From the NCBI GenBank assembly GCA_003290165.1, contig QNQO01000813.1, positions 62,001 through 126,000 on the forward strand: DNA of 64,000 nucleotides, written 5' to 3'. This DNA is from Berberis thunbergii. Lineage: Eukaryota; Streptophyta; Magnoliopsida; Ranunculales; Berberidaceae. The notes beneath the pieces are model-generated. The model did no database searches, was not told the origin of the DNA, and saw nothing but the letters and a program-made list of their open reading frames with translations. The number at the start of each line of letters is the position of its first letter. Positions within the stretch are counted from its first letter, which is position 1. The position numbers and the translations under genes are program-made. Positions 1 through 11,119 of this stretch are shown here, one piece after another.

Positions 1-1
1 T

Positions 2-208
2 GCTTGGTCGAAACAACCTATTAATGAAGCAAAATTGCCAATCCATTTTAGCAGGAATTTTTGGGGGTTGGCTCGTGATGAGGCATGTACCACTTTAAAC
101 ATCCATAACTCCTTTAATCAAAACTCCCATTTGGGACTTCCCATCTTCATCAATCGTTTTAAAAGATTGGCTTTCAATGACATTAAATAGAGGGTCCTCC
201 AAAAATTG
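2..208 (+). pseudogene. L1-type LINE ORF2 fragment (late reverse transcriptase/thumb region)
   Basis: A frame open for about 55 codons from base 2 reads INEAKLPIHFSRN, then LGLPIFINRFKRLAFNDIK, then a TAG, and resumes as RVLQKLRG. This matches the part of plant L1 ORF2 after the RT catalytic site, where families show 'K..I.FS.N ... YLGLP....R.K...F..IK......GW'. It was found by reading the frame; the piece lacks an ATG and the window edge cuts its 5' side. It is a dead fragment. Assignment to L1 is fairly sure; whether it belongs to the LINE piece at 3221 is unknown. Confidence 0.55.
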
Positions 209-1690
209 AGGGGTTAATTTTTTATATGGCAATATTGCTAGATGTCATAAACACACATGTAGAGAGAGAAGAGGAGTATAGTGAAATGCAAAAAAATAAA
301 GCAGAATGCTGGCGTAAAGATAGAAGAAAAATTATTTAATTTATAATGAACTTTGTGAAAGCCCAGGTGAACCTACATAAATTCGCTAAGTTTTAACTCA
401 CAATCTCAGAAACTCCGAGCCCATGTGAGGAATATAATACAACGTTACCCTTTTTTTTAGCCAGAATAGCTATTTGATGCCTTTGGTGAGCTTTTTAAGT
501 TCTTTAAAAAATTCATCTGATTGATGAGTCATGAGACAAGTCAGGATTAAGATGGTTATTTAGAATAAAGAATAGCAAGGAATAATCGAATTAGGCTCAT
601 GGATTTACCTAGGTTGGTTTATAACCCAGTAGAAAGAAAGATAAAGTAGGGTTTTTTTTTTCTTTGAGGCGAAGAATGAATTGGGAGTTGAACACAACAT
701 GGAAGATCAAAATAAATATGGAGTGTTAAAGAAGGAAGAAGTAGGAGCTTAAGAATAGGTGGATAGTAAAACAGTGCAACCTTATGTGGATAATAAAGAA
801 AAACATGTTGATGCTGAGAACGAAGAAGGGAAGCATGTTGGCGAACAAGCTATTTTAGAGCAGCAAACATATTCCAAAGGTGGATACAACTCTGAACAAC
901 TTCAACGCCTCAATGAACAAGTCATTCATTTCTTTTTCATTCAATATTTATTTTCGTTCGAGCTATCGTCAAATCTCGTTCATTCAACTTTCCTTTTCGA
1001 GCTCTCGAATCACATATTTCAAAATCATGTGGGCATTCATAGTCAATAATCTATTGGAAAATAAATATGCCTTAAATGAAAAGTCTAATACCTCCTCTCA
1101 GGGCAGGAGAGTAGCCTTCTATCTTCGACTGAGCAAAACGCCTTTCTGGTTCTAAATAAGAGAGTAGGTGTGCATATCGTTTGGTTTCTACTCATGCTAA
1201 TAGTTTAGCGTACTCTTTGTTACTACTATGGGGTCCTGAAACACAAGGATATTTGACTCTTTGGTGTTAATTAGGTGGTTTGTGGACTTTTGTTGTTCTC
1301 CATGGTGGTTTCGGATTAATAGGTTTAATGTTATATAAATTTGAACTTGCTTGATCTGTTCAATTGCGACCTTATAATGCAATCACATTCTCTACCCCAA
1401 TTGTTGTTTTTGTTTATGGGTGGCTATGCTTTTCACTATAGCTTCCTAATTAGGCCAGCTCTAGGAGGATAGGCTTAAGCCTATTGTTGCTTGGATTTTT
1501 TTAGAGACGCTTGTAGACAATGTTACACAAGCTTTGTGGAGAGGCTTGAAATCTTTCAACCAATTAGCTCATGGGACTTTGGAAGAAGAGCAATGAGCAT
1601 AGTGTGGAACTCCTTCTGTAAGTACCCCTTCTACAAAAAATCCTTTACAAAAAATTTCCTCCCTAAACAGTGGTCTATGACACTTAACTG
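209..1690. other. Unassigned intergenic sequence
   Basis: No recognisable domain, terminal repeat or RNA gene is visible. A short acidic reading frame starts with ATG at 699 (MEDQNKYGVLKKEEVGA), is stopped twice, and continues to about 1049 as a lysine/glutamate-rich stretch. It could be the decayed start of a retrotransposon ORF, but nothing diagnostic follows. Homopolymer T runs lie at about 450 and 652. Confidence 0.3.
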
Positions 1691-3220
1691 AATCGACCAA
1701 ATGAAGTCTTGCATTAAGCTCTAATACCAAAGAAAAGAAATAACATAAGTAGGCAGATATGAACTTCGATTGATCTCTTCGCTATGATGAAAGGACGGTG
1801 TGAATCCAAGGCTAGGTTCTCCAGTAGCTGTTGGAAGTCCTTTACTCAAGGAAAGTTGTATAAGTATAAATAATATAGAAAGATGTGCTACCAAATAATA
1901 GAGGTTTTCACCAAAGCGGAAGCTCGAAACACAGTCTGTCATTCTACTGAACTTAAGGGGAGCTTCTAAGATAAGAAACTGCTAAAACATCAATACCAGT
2001 TAGCTGACTTTATTTAAGAAGATGATCTTATAGGAAAGGGAGTCAGAGGAGGTAATCATTGAGGCTAACTTCGCCTTTTCTCTTGCCCGTGTCACTTGCT
2101 GGTCTGTTGATTACGTTATTTTTCCGAAAAGAGGTACTACGCCTGGCTAGAAGTAAACTACAATAGACTCGGATGGACTCACATCAAATTGAAGGGCCAC
2201 AGGGAAGATATCTTGCTACTAGCGAAGGAAGAAACAAGAAAACAACCGCAAAAAAGGAATTAGCAATGGGGATTTCCAAAAGGTCCAGAGGCGCACTTCC
2301 TTAACTCAAGGGGGTTAGGACAGAGATTTGAGGCTATAGATTATTCTTTTCCCTTAGTCTGTTTGCATGCGAACCTTCTTGGCCAAGAGGCAGGGACTTT
2401 CAGGATATGTTGATATAGAAAGATCTCCTTATTTCTTCACCGCGGGTTATCACGTCATTTTCTTGAAAAAATATTAGATCACCGTGGGACACTTTCAAAT
2501 GAGTAATGCTTACCATTCCATTATTCACACAAACCCTTTGATGACTTATTGCCTGCTTGCTTGAGGAATAGTTTCATGAAAATGGACCTTATCTTTGTCC
2601 ATTTTTTCCCTTGCGTTTTTTTTTTTTTTTGATAATGAAGGCCTTCCTTAGAAGTTGTCGCTCGATCAAAAGGATATAACACATACGAAACCTTAGCTTC
2701 ACTAACTTTATGAGGTATAACCTTCACCACGACATGAGTGGCTTAGCTCTTCGCACTTCTAAGTAGGGGCATTCATATATCTCTACTCATCGACTCGACT
2801 TCCCCCTCTTCCGGTTTCGTTCCATCAAGGGTAGAAATTCTTCTCTATCTCCCCCACAATGTCTCTCTATTTTCCCTTTCTCCCCAACCAATCGATCTAT
2901 AAAAGAGGGTTAGGAATGACATTCTATTTCTTGGCTTATAATTTCTTTTTTCCCTATAAGACAGGAATACCCATCTCTCGACCCGGTAGGAAAGGCTTTG
3001 AAAGAGAAAATGGATTGACTAGACGACCATACACAATAGGATAGGGGGGTGGATCTGTATGTTATGTGCTAGTTGGGGGACTTTCTTTCTAGCATATTTT
3101 TCCTCGAAAGGCTGGAGAACGCTCTGGGGTTAACAACTGTTGAGAAATGGAGAAAGCAAATAGTGGCACTAGAATGAAGAAGCGGACTGCCTTCCCCTTG
3201 TTGAAAGAATCACTTCCAAA
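1691..3220. other. Possible plant mitochondrial DNA insertion (NUMT-like), part 1
   Basis: This stretch has balanced base composition, unlike the AT-rich DNA around it, and has the look of plant mitochondrial intergenic DNA: many short ORFs in all frames, no TE hallmarks, and blocks rich in CTTCCCC and GAAAG motifs. One 61-residue ORF at 2859-3044 resembles the short hypothetical ORFs annotated in plant mitochondrial genomes. No mitochondrial gene is recognised, so the call is stylistic and weak. It could equally be old nuclear intergenic DNA. Confidence 0.3.
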
Positions 3221-3480
3221 ATGAAAGACTGGAAAACAAGATATCTATCTCAAGCAGGCATATTTACCTTGGTCCAAGCTGTACTTTTGCTATGCAGGTT
3301 TATTTGAGTATAATCTTCATGCTTCCCACCTATATCCTGAACACTATTGCCAATGCTTGCAACAAATTCTTGTGGAAAGGCCCAGAGATGAACTAAAAGG
3401 TGAATCCCTGCTCTTGGAAAATACTCTATCTTCCATGTAGGAAGACTCACCCTAGCCAATATAGTGACCCCACCCCCAAC
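3221..3480 (+). pseudogene. L1-type LINE ORF2 fragment (RT thumb, SQAG motif region)
   Basis: Translation from 3221 gives DWKTRYLSQAGIFTLVQAV. After one frameshift near 3290 it continues as IIFMLPTYILN and ACNKFLWKGPEMN, then a stop and VNPCSWK. This is the block of L1 ORF2 with consensus W...LLS.AGR..LI..VL...P.Y......P......I....FLW. One frameshift and one in-frame stop show it is dead. It lies between the two mitochondrial-like blocks. Plant mitochondrial genomes are known to carry LINE relics, so it may have come with them, or it may be an independent nuclear insertion. Confidence 0.7.
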
Positions 3481-4502
3481 TCTAGCTAAGAAACACCCTC
3501 CATCCACTTCCCCTTTTTAGTGTGCCCAAAAGCCTGCCCTCCGGGTGGTTGAGCCCCTTTCTTATTCCCTCACCTAATCTCATGAAAAACAAGACCAACA
3601 GGCCTTGCCTTAACCTGTCCCCAGACAGCCAGCCCTCACGGGCTGGCATTGCTTTATGCTCTGCCATGCAGCAAGCTCTCCTAAATACAACAGATGTGGA
3701 AGTGGGAGTTTTTGGTGGCAAGCAAAAGAAGAGGAATCGGTGCTCTAGTGTTTCAGAAATCGCTGTAAACATGGTCCGAATTGAGGAAGACCCTGACGAA
3801 ATAGAATTCAAAGAGTCAAGCTCGGGATCCCTAAAGCAGAAGGAAGTCAGGATGACGATCACAAGGCTATTGTTGAAGTTCACCAGATGAACCTACGGTC
3901 CAGTCGCAATCTCCCGCCAAAGTCCACCCCTCCCAAGTAAGGGCTAGTAACGGTCCGGTCCTGCCTACGACAGCCAGACCGGCCGAATCAAGCGAGTTTT
4001 GGGCAAGTCAGATATGATGTATTGTCCCTTTATGTTTTTATTTTATTTTTTCTATTTTTAGTAATATAAATTTTTAAAAAGATTGATCTATCCAAATTCC
4101 TACCTTGCTCAGTATCTATGATGCTCTTCATATGTCGCCAGAGCAAAGGTAATCGTTCATATATGCTTAAACGAATCCACAAGAGTTCCAACCCAGGACA
4201 TTGATTTTATTTCATCCCATGATTCAAGGAGTCAAGGATTTACAACCACGCCTAGTTCCCTTAGTTTTGAGCTTGCCGTTAGGAGAACTGATTCCAAGGC
4301 GGCGGCTGTTAGCTTTAATAGTTATGTTCCAAGCAAGCAAGATTTCAATATGTAGGTTGAAGGTCCAACTTTGCGAAGAAGCCAAGGGGAAATGGTGATT
4401 CACCAACAAAACTTGCTTTTGTTTACTAGATTCTTCCTCTGATGAAGCAGTCGAGAAGTCAATGGAAAAGGTACCATACTCGCGGGGGATACCTCAATCT
4501 AA
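3481..4502. other. Possible plant mitochondrial DNA insertion, part 2 (left flank of El1)
   Basis: GC-balanced, non-TE sequence with overlapping ORFs on both strands at 3482-3890 (133 and 122 codons). Neither ORF has a domain I recognise. From 4130 to 4500 the sequence again resembles mitochondrial intergenic DNA, with a GGCGGCGGCTGTTAGC block near 4300. El1 is inserted at its right end, and comparable sequence resumes at 20929. Base 4020-4080 is an AT-rich exception. The organellar origin is a guess from style. Confidence 0.3.
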
Positions 4503-4507
4503 GTCTC
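4503..4507. repeat. Target-site duplication of El1, left copy
   Basis: GTCTC lies immediately before the first LTR base (TGATATACACG) and is repeated exactly at 20924-20928 after the terminal TCA of the 3' LTR. A 5-bp duplication is what Ty3/gypsy integrases make. It proves that both LTRs belong to one insertion. Confidence 0.9.
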
Positions 4508-6190
4508 TGATATACACGTAATTATTACAAAATATATCCCTTAATTTATATATGTTAGTGCTTCAATTAATATATTTTATTTTAATTATTTCATTTTCAT
4601 GTTTTTGTAGGAATTTGCGCGTGAACGATAAAATCGCATTAAAGCGACAATTTGAGGAAATGATTAATTTGTTGATTCTAGCGGTGGTACAAAAGAGTGG
4701 TTCACACATCTAAGCCTAACCCAAATAGGCATAGGTCCACTTACTTAAATCAAGCCCAAGCCTAGAAAGCTAGAATCCTAAGCCCGGCCTAACAAGGAAA
4801 TAGGGGAACCCTATTTAGGTTTCTCTCTTGCCTTCTCTTTGGACACTCCTCTTTTCCACGTTTTCTGATCTTCCTCTCTTTTCCAGCCACCATCACCACC
4901 TCCATTGGGGCAGAGACAGAGCTCTCTCGCCACTAACCAATCACCACCTTGCCACCATCTAACCACCGTCCTCGCCCCTGTTTCACGCTACAAACCTCAC
5001 CTCGCCACCGTCCTCTCTGTCCATAACACAGCCGCCACCACCATCTCCCTCCCTCTCTCTCACCGCCACCATCACCCGAGCACCATCACTACCACCCGCG
5101 AAACAGACAGGGCACTTCCCTGTTTCATTCCATGTCCTCGTCCTCCTTCGCGTTTGTGTTGATTCCACTGTTCCCTCACCTTCTCTCTGTTCTTGCAGGT
5201 GCCGGAGACGTTCGGTGACGACGAAAGAGCTCGCGGAGAGCGCAGTCGAAGCGGCGGAGCAGGGCGTTGTCACACTGGAGAAGACAAACCAGCAGAGCAG
5301 CGAATTCACACGGGAGAAACTGTTTTTCAAAACTGAAAAACAATTTTGGCTATTGACAACCCGAGAACCTGTAAGAGCCACCACAGTGCAAATTTAGCTA
5401 TTTTCTCGGGATTCATGCGCGTACAGGAAGTGATGGATTTCTCCTCCACTGATGTTGTGACCACCACCACCATGAGTCACTAAACCCCACGCAAGGTGAA
5501 GAGGTGAATTCCTAGATGTAACGCACTAAATTAGCAATTGATTCGCTTTAAGTTTTCACGACGAATAATGATGTTTAATGATTCTCACTTTTATTTAATA
5601 TAGAAATTTATGTTATTTCAATGACAAGGATATCATAGATTTCTTCGTACAATTTTATTATTCCGGTGATTATCTTTTCTTCTCCATATAAGCTTAGTCA
5701 CGCTTTTCTTATGTGTAGAATGTTTAAGAATTAATTGATTCCGGTAGGTTAGTTATATGCGATCGTCATTTATTACGGTATTGTCTCCGGATATATCGTA
5801 AGTTTAGGATATCACATATGACAAACCTTTGTGTTTTTTTTAGAAGAAGGGAAATCTAAAATTCATTTACATTAGGTTATATTAATGCATAAAAGATTAT
5901 TTTTCCGATTACGTCGTTTGGGATGTGAAACACGTAGTTGAGTCATCATAGCGAATCAATACTAGTTGGCGCGTGAAGTCTAGGAGGGATTCTTGGAACC
6001 TTGTGATTTTTCCAAACTTAATTTTCATTAAATTAAATTAAATTTCGTATTTTAAATTTGTTAGAATTTATTAACTTTAGTTTCGCATAGTTTGTTTTCC
6101 TTAACCTTATTTTGTAGATCATTTTTCCTCGTGGGATCGACACCCCATTCCTTACTGCAATTGACAGCGTGTACTGTTTGGGCGTAATCA
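4508..6190 (+). repeat. El1 5' LTR
   Basis: Starts TGATATACACG and ends GGGCGTAATCA, 1683 bp. The 3' LTR at 19242-20923 matches along its whole length, with scattered substitutions and 1-bp indels. The middle (about 4880-5300) is C-rich and encodes only low-complexity shadow ORFs. Near the 3' end the box CCTCGTGGGATCGAC (about 6128) is shared with El2. Confidence 0.92.
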
Positions 6191-6195
6191 AATTT

Positions 6196-6213
6196 TGGCG
6201 CCGTTGCTGGGGA
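6196..6213 (+). other. El1 primer-binding site (tRNA-Asp type)
   Basis: TGGCGCCGTTGCTGGGGA begins 5 bases after the 5' LTR. It differs at one base (C to T) from the complement of the 3' end of plant tRNA-Asp, which is TGGCGCCGTTGCCGGGGA. Minus-strand DNA synthesis would start here. Confidence 0.92.
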
Positions 6214-6262
6214 ACAAGCGTCATTCTACAAAGAAGGTTTCGGGTATTATCTTTCTTGCTAA

Positions 6263-6317
6263 TTGTTTTATTTTATTTTATTTTATTTTATTTTATTTTA
6301 TTTTATTTTATTTTATT
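6263..6317 (+). repeat. (ATTTT)n microsatellite in El1 leader
   Basis: About eleven uninterrupted copies of the pentamer ATTTT between the primer site and the gag start. Its length probably varies between copies and individuals. Confidence 0.9.
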
Positions 6318-6470
6318 CCAAAAAATTTAAAACAAAATTTAAAAATTAAAAAAAAAAACATTTGGAGAGTGAGTTGGAATAGAGACCACTTAGGAAGACT
6401 AATTAGGGTCCAAAATTTAGAACACCCACAAATTCACATTGAGACCAAATGAAGTCCTACTTCTAACACC

Positions 6471-8145
6471 ATGAGTAATCACGAAGATGACCATGTTCGG
6501 TCGCTAAAGGACTATCTCCACCCCACGCGCACTACTACTCCATCATGTATCATGTTTGCACCAAATACACCAAACTAGATTTTAAGCCGGGTATGATACA
6601 ATTATTACCCACTTTTCATGGCCTAGAGAGTGAGAATCCTTATGTTCACATTAGGGAATTCGAGGAAGTTGTGGCCACCTTTCACAACAAAGTTGAGGCT
6701 GTAGACTCGGTTAGACTAAGGTTTTTTCCTTTTTCCCTTAAGGAAAAAGCGAAGAGTTGGCTATACTCTTTGCGACCAAGGTCTATAGGTTCATGGGAGG
6801 AGATGACCCAAACATTTTTTTAATAAATACTTTCCTCACCACAAAACTAACGGTCTAAAGAAACAGATTTCTACCTTCACCCAAAAAATAGTGAGACATT
6901 ATATCAAGTATGGGAAAGGTTCAAGGATCTTTTGAATGCATGCCCACACCATGGGTATGAGAGTTGGCGCTTAGTCAGTTATTTTTATGAGGGACTCACC
7001 ATTAGAGAGCGTCAGTTCGTTGAGATGATGTGTAATGGAGAGTTTTTGCAAAAGGACCCTGACGAGGCCATTGAGTACCTGAATGACTTAACTGAAAATG
7101 CCCACACTTGGACTGGTCCAAGTGCTACTAAGAGCACAGATAGAACACGCCCAGCTGGAGTTTTACCAACTTAGGGAAGAGGATAGCCTTAGAGCCCAAC
7201 TTGATAGAGTAACTAGGGAGTTAGAAGCACTTAAGACCAAGGATGGTAAGCCCACACATACTGTTGCCAGAGTTGAGCTACAGGACGCATGTTTTATATG
7301 TGGGGGAGTCGAACACTTCACACAGGATTGCCCAACCTTGACTGAGATGAGAGGGGTTTATGAGAAACAATGTAATGCCTTAGGGATGTACAAGAAGCCT
7401 TACTCACCATTCTCTAACACTTACAATTATGGCTGGAGAGATCACCCTAACTTCGGCTGGATGTCTGAGGCAGACCAACCTACCTACTCACAGGCACAAC
7501 CACCTAGGTCATACTCTACACCTTCATACAATGCACCATCTAATAAAAGTTCCTTATCAGACACATTAACATGCATTTATAGAGGCACAAGGTAAAACTA
7601 ATCAAAAAATTGAGGTTGCATTGACACAGTTGGCAGAGGAAAACAAGGAGATCAAAAGCCAAATAACCAAGCTGACAAGTTCATTAACAGTACAAGCTCG
7701 GGGCCAATTTCCGTCACAGCCTCAAGCAAATCTGAAGGACCAACTTATGGCACAAACCTCTACTTCAGACTCTCAGAATGTCAAAGAGGTTAATGCCATC
7801 ACTACTCGGAGTGGTAAGATTTTAGATGGGTCAAGCTCGTCCACAACTATAAGCACCTGCCCAAGTGCAAATGAGAGTATCCCTAAGGATGAGCCCAACA
7901 AGAGCATTCCAGTATCAGTTCCTTTTTCTCAAGCACTACGACCTACTGGAAAGAAATCAAAAATGCATGGTGAGATTTTAGAACCATTGAAACAGGTTAA
8001 AATTAACTTACCTTTGCTGCATGTGATTAAACAGGTACCAACTTATGCGAGGGTCATCAAGGATCTATGCACTATCAAGAGGAAACATCAGGTGGTTGCT
8101 ATTTTTGAGTGGACTGATCCTCAACTTTTCAGGTTGTTGGTATAA
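6471..8145 (+). pseudogene. gag: El1 gag (capsid, zinc knuckle, linker to protease), broken
   Basis: Gag packages the element RNA into virus-like particles in the cytoplasm. The likely start is ATG 6471 (MSNHEDDHVRSLKDYL). The capsid domain lies at 6545-7150 (PTFHGLESENPYVHIREFEE, then KEKAKSWLYSL). A CCHC zinc knuckle, CFICGGVEHFTQDC, is near 7290-7332. A linker ends with INLPLLHVIKQVPTYARVIK at about 8000-8060, the segment just upstream of protease in Athila-like polyproteins. Frameshifts lie near 6575 and 7160, a stop near 6821, and a further break between 7595 and 7621. After KDLCTIKRK the frame runs straight into non-coding DNA shared with El2 (from about 8092), so protease and the rest of pol are missing. 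Confidence 0.85.
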
Positions 8146-9073
8146 CGATTTCTTAACCCTTTTGACTCGTTTATATCATAGACTAGGTTTGGAAGTGAAT
8201 GTTTCCTATGTTCTTCCTTGTCACTTCATGGTATATCTTTCATGAGGGAGAATATATGTCGGGCTGAAGACGTTAAACCAAGCGCTCCTAGGAGGCAGCC
8301 TAGCCTTAGTTGTGTGTCTTTGCTGTTAGTTTGGATTGATTTTCGAGTACCTTATTTAGTTGTGTTTCACTCATACTCGTTAGCTCCATAACAGTTTTGA
8401 CTTACCAACTTGTTTTTTTTTTTCTTTGTTAATGTCGAGTCTGCATTTTATCGATTTCTAATGAAACCTCCATGATTCTTATGTTTCTGAGCGTTCATTG
8501 GTGAAATATTTCATCGAAATTGGTAAAAAACTTCACCATGGTACTATCACTCTAACCCTCCTCTTTTCTTTTGCCTTGATTTGTCATAATTATTATTTTA
8601 TACATTGAGGACAATGTTTGGTTTATGTTTGGGGGTATGGTTTATTAGATTTTTTTTAATGCAATTTTCAAAATCTTTGAGTTTAAAACGTATTTTACAA
8701 TTAAACCGAGTCATTTTTGTGTTCTACTCAATCTCCATTGAATACTTAGATAATTATGGTAATTGTGTAAAATCTTCTTGAAAATGCATTTGAAATCCGA
8801 ACTCTTGGTGAATAAAAAATAAAAAGTGAAAAAGGGGTTTTGAGTTTTTTTTTTAGAGAATATTTTTTGTTGCCTTTAATTTTGAGAAAACACATACTAG
8901 CACGTGTCACATAATTATATTAGTGGAAAACATGATATCTGATATTATATATCCTTATGTTAGATGTATTTCGTGAGACTTTTCAATTAGACTATTCATG
9001 CACTACAAGCCAAGTCAACATGATTTGAAGTTGATTAGTGAGGTATTGAACAAGAAAACCTTGGAATAATAGT
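8146..9073 (+). other. El1 non-coding 3' region, left of the nested El2
   Basis: Homologous along its length to the reverse complement of El2 12550-13380: both contain GCGCTCCTAGGAGGCAGCCT and ATTGAGGACAATGTTTGG. No ORF is supported. The last bases, AATAATAGTGGAG, are the left half of the El2 target site; the right half resumes at 17829. Confidence 0.8.
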
Positions 9074-9440
9074 GGAGGATTTAACTAACCTAAATTAACA
9101 GGTTAATTTAACCCACTTGTAATAACCGCAAGTGCACGGTGCCTAACTGGTAGACAACGGCAAGTACGGGTCGATCCCACGAGGAAGGTGGATGCAATTG
9201 AATTTTAGAATTTAATTAAACTAATTTATAGGAAATGGGGTTACAGCAATTAAAATATCTAAATAAAATCAAATTAAAAACAAAATAAAAAGTTTTAAAG
9301 AATATGAGAAGAGAAACCAAGGCATTGAATCCACCACAGGTTCTTTGAGATTTGTGTGATCAAAATACTGTTTTCAAGATTTAACATGACTAACCTAAAA
9401 ATTAATCTAAGTTCACAATTGATTTAAGCATAGGTATAAA

Positions 9441-9566
9441 TCCCTAGAATTGCGTGTCTTCTTACGGCACACACAATCACAGATTTATTTTAACTAATCC
9501 TAATCCCTAGCATTGCGTGTCTTCTTACGGCACACACAATCACAGATTCGGATTAATTGATTAAAT
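9441..9566. repeat. 63-bp tandem duplication inside El2 3' LTR
   Basis: The unit begins TCCCTAG(A/C)ATTGCGTGTC at 9441 and again at 9504. The 5' LTR has a single copy at the matching place (about 16254). Because LTRs are identical when inserted, the change happened afterwards in one LTR, either by gain here or loss in the other. Confidence 0.8.
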
Positions 9567-10740
9567 CAGGCTTTTGAATTTCAACAAAGGGTACTTCTAA
9601 CTACCGACTAGTCTAGACAATTAATCAGGATATAATCGGTGAAAGCAATTTATTAAAAATCATAAATCAAATATGTTTAACGTTCAAGCATAAAGAAAAT
9701 AATAAATTTAAATACACAAACTCTAGGAAATCCTGTGGTTTCATCGTAGCCTTGGCGAAGGGTTTAGCTATCCCTGGTAGTGGTAGTCATCTCCTCGTGA
9801 TGTGGTATGCCGCAACTCATCTCTGCACTGACGCGAATCCCGAGAAAACTGGCCAAAAGCACTCTGTGGTGGCTCTTACAGATAGCTGGGGTGTGAATAG
9901 CCAGAAAACCGAAATAAAACCAATTCCCGCCCTGCTACAGTGCGCTACAGCGCCGATCGTCTTCTCCAGCGAGAACCGTCGCTGTTACGGCCTGGTTCTC
10001 GCTCCTCGCGGCTTCCTTCGTCTCCAATTCGACTCTAGTACCTGCAAAAGATGAGATAGAGTGAAGAAAACCCAATTAAATTGCAAATTCAGCAAAGAAA
10101 CAGGGAGAGGAAACTCCCTGTTTTCGCGGCTATTTCTGCTCGATTGCGAGCTCTGGCGGAGGCGGTGGTTGCGGTGTTTCCTGGTCTGGGCGTGATTATG
10201 GTTGCGAGATAAGGAACTCCAGACGACCAGAGGCCCGAGAGAGGGGAGGAGCAAGCTCTGTCGCGAGATGAGACAGAGTCGTGGTGCGGCTCTGTTCCAC
10301 GGCGAGGGTGGCGCTCTGTCGCGGCTGGTTCGTGGCCTGTTGTGGTGGTGGGACTCGTGCGAAGGTGGTGGTGGTTGTGTGGACAGGGTGGAGGAGCAGT
10401 GAGTGGTGGCGATTGGAAAAGTTGACGTGAACAGGGTTGTCACACCCCTGTTTCACGGTGGTGACGGTGGTGGCTTGTGGAGCTCGGTGGTGGCGATGGC
10501 GAGGTGACTGTGGTGGCGAGGGTGTGGTGACTACTGAGTGAGTGGAGTGAGTGAGAGATGGATGAGTGGAAGAGGGATAGGTGGTGGTGATGAGGGTATG
10601 GTGAATTTGAGAGAAAGAGGATTGGATTTTTCCTAATTTGCTTCTTTTCCCATCTCTTTTCTCCCCCCATTTTCTCACTCCATTATCCTCTATTTATAGA
10701 AAATAGCCAAGATGAATAGGGATGAGATGAGGGGTAGATT

Positions 10741-10940
10741 CATCAATGAGGGTAGGATTGGGTTTTGGTTTTAGGTTATGGATTAGGTTTAGGTTATGAA
10801 TTAGGTTTCAAGGTTTAGGTTTGTGGGTTTTAGGTTTCAAGGTTTAGGTTTGTGGATTTTTAGGTTGTGAGCTAGGTGTTGGGTGTAGGTTTGTGAATTT
10901 TTAGGTTAAGAGTTAGGTGTTGGGTGTAGGTTTGTGTTTT
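10741..10940. repeat. GGTTTAGG-rich minisatellite in El2 3' LTR (second copy at about 17500-17645)
   Basis: Degenerate repeats of TTTAGGTT(A/T)(T/G)G... such as AAGGTTTAGGTTTGTGG. The core resembles the plant telomere unit TTTAGGG but is too irregular to be an interstitial telomere. The 5' LTR copy is shorter by about one unit. Confidence 0.6.
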
Positions 10941-11119
10941 GTTGATACCACCATTGAAATTGCCTAATTGTCGTTTGTGACTGCTTAATATGGATTTATC
11001 GTTTAAGCTCAAATTCCTGCAAAGATATTAAAACGAAATAATTACTATAAAATATAATAATCGAAACACTAACATGTACAAATTAAGGGATATATTCTGT
11101 AATAATTATGTGAATATCA

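Larger units (their letters stand above)
9074..11119 (-). repeat. El2 3' LTR
   Basis: Matches the 5' LTR at 15880-17828, but its outer end is eroded (TGGAGGATTTAAC instead of TGATGAGGATTTTAAC). It also carries a 63-bp tandem duplication at about 9441-9566 and an extra GGTTTAGG-type repeat block near 10900. A TATA box on the - strand (TATAAATAGAG, 10691-10698 as TATTTATA on +) would start transcription leftwards. ORFs at 9752-10678 are C/G-rich shadows. Confidence 0.88.

Noticed and set aside
3482..3890. Overlapping 122- and 133-codon ORFs on opposite strands
   Set aside because: Neither shows a known domain. The overlap means at most one could be real, and there is no supporting context.
4905..5397. 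Overlapping ORFs on both strands in the El1 LTR (and 19638-20115 in the other LTR)
   Set aside because: C/G-rich low-complexity frames (Ser/Pro/Thr/His-rich), not conserved in frame between the two LTRs; LTR shadow ORFs.
9985..10678. 150-160-codon ORFs in the El2 LTR (also 16826-17207)
   Set aside because: Repetitive TGGTGG/CCACCA composition. The frame is broken differently in the partner LTR, and no domain is present.
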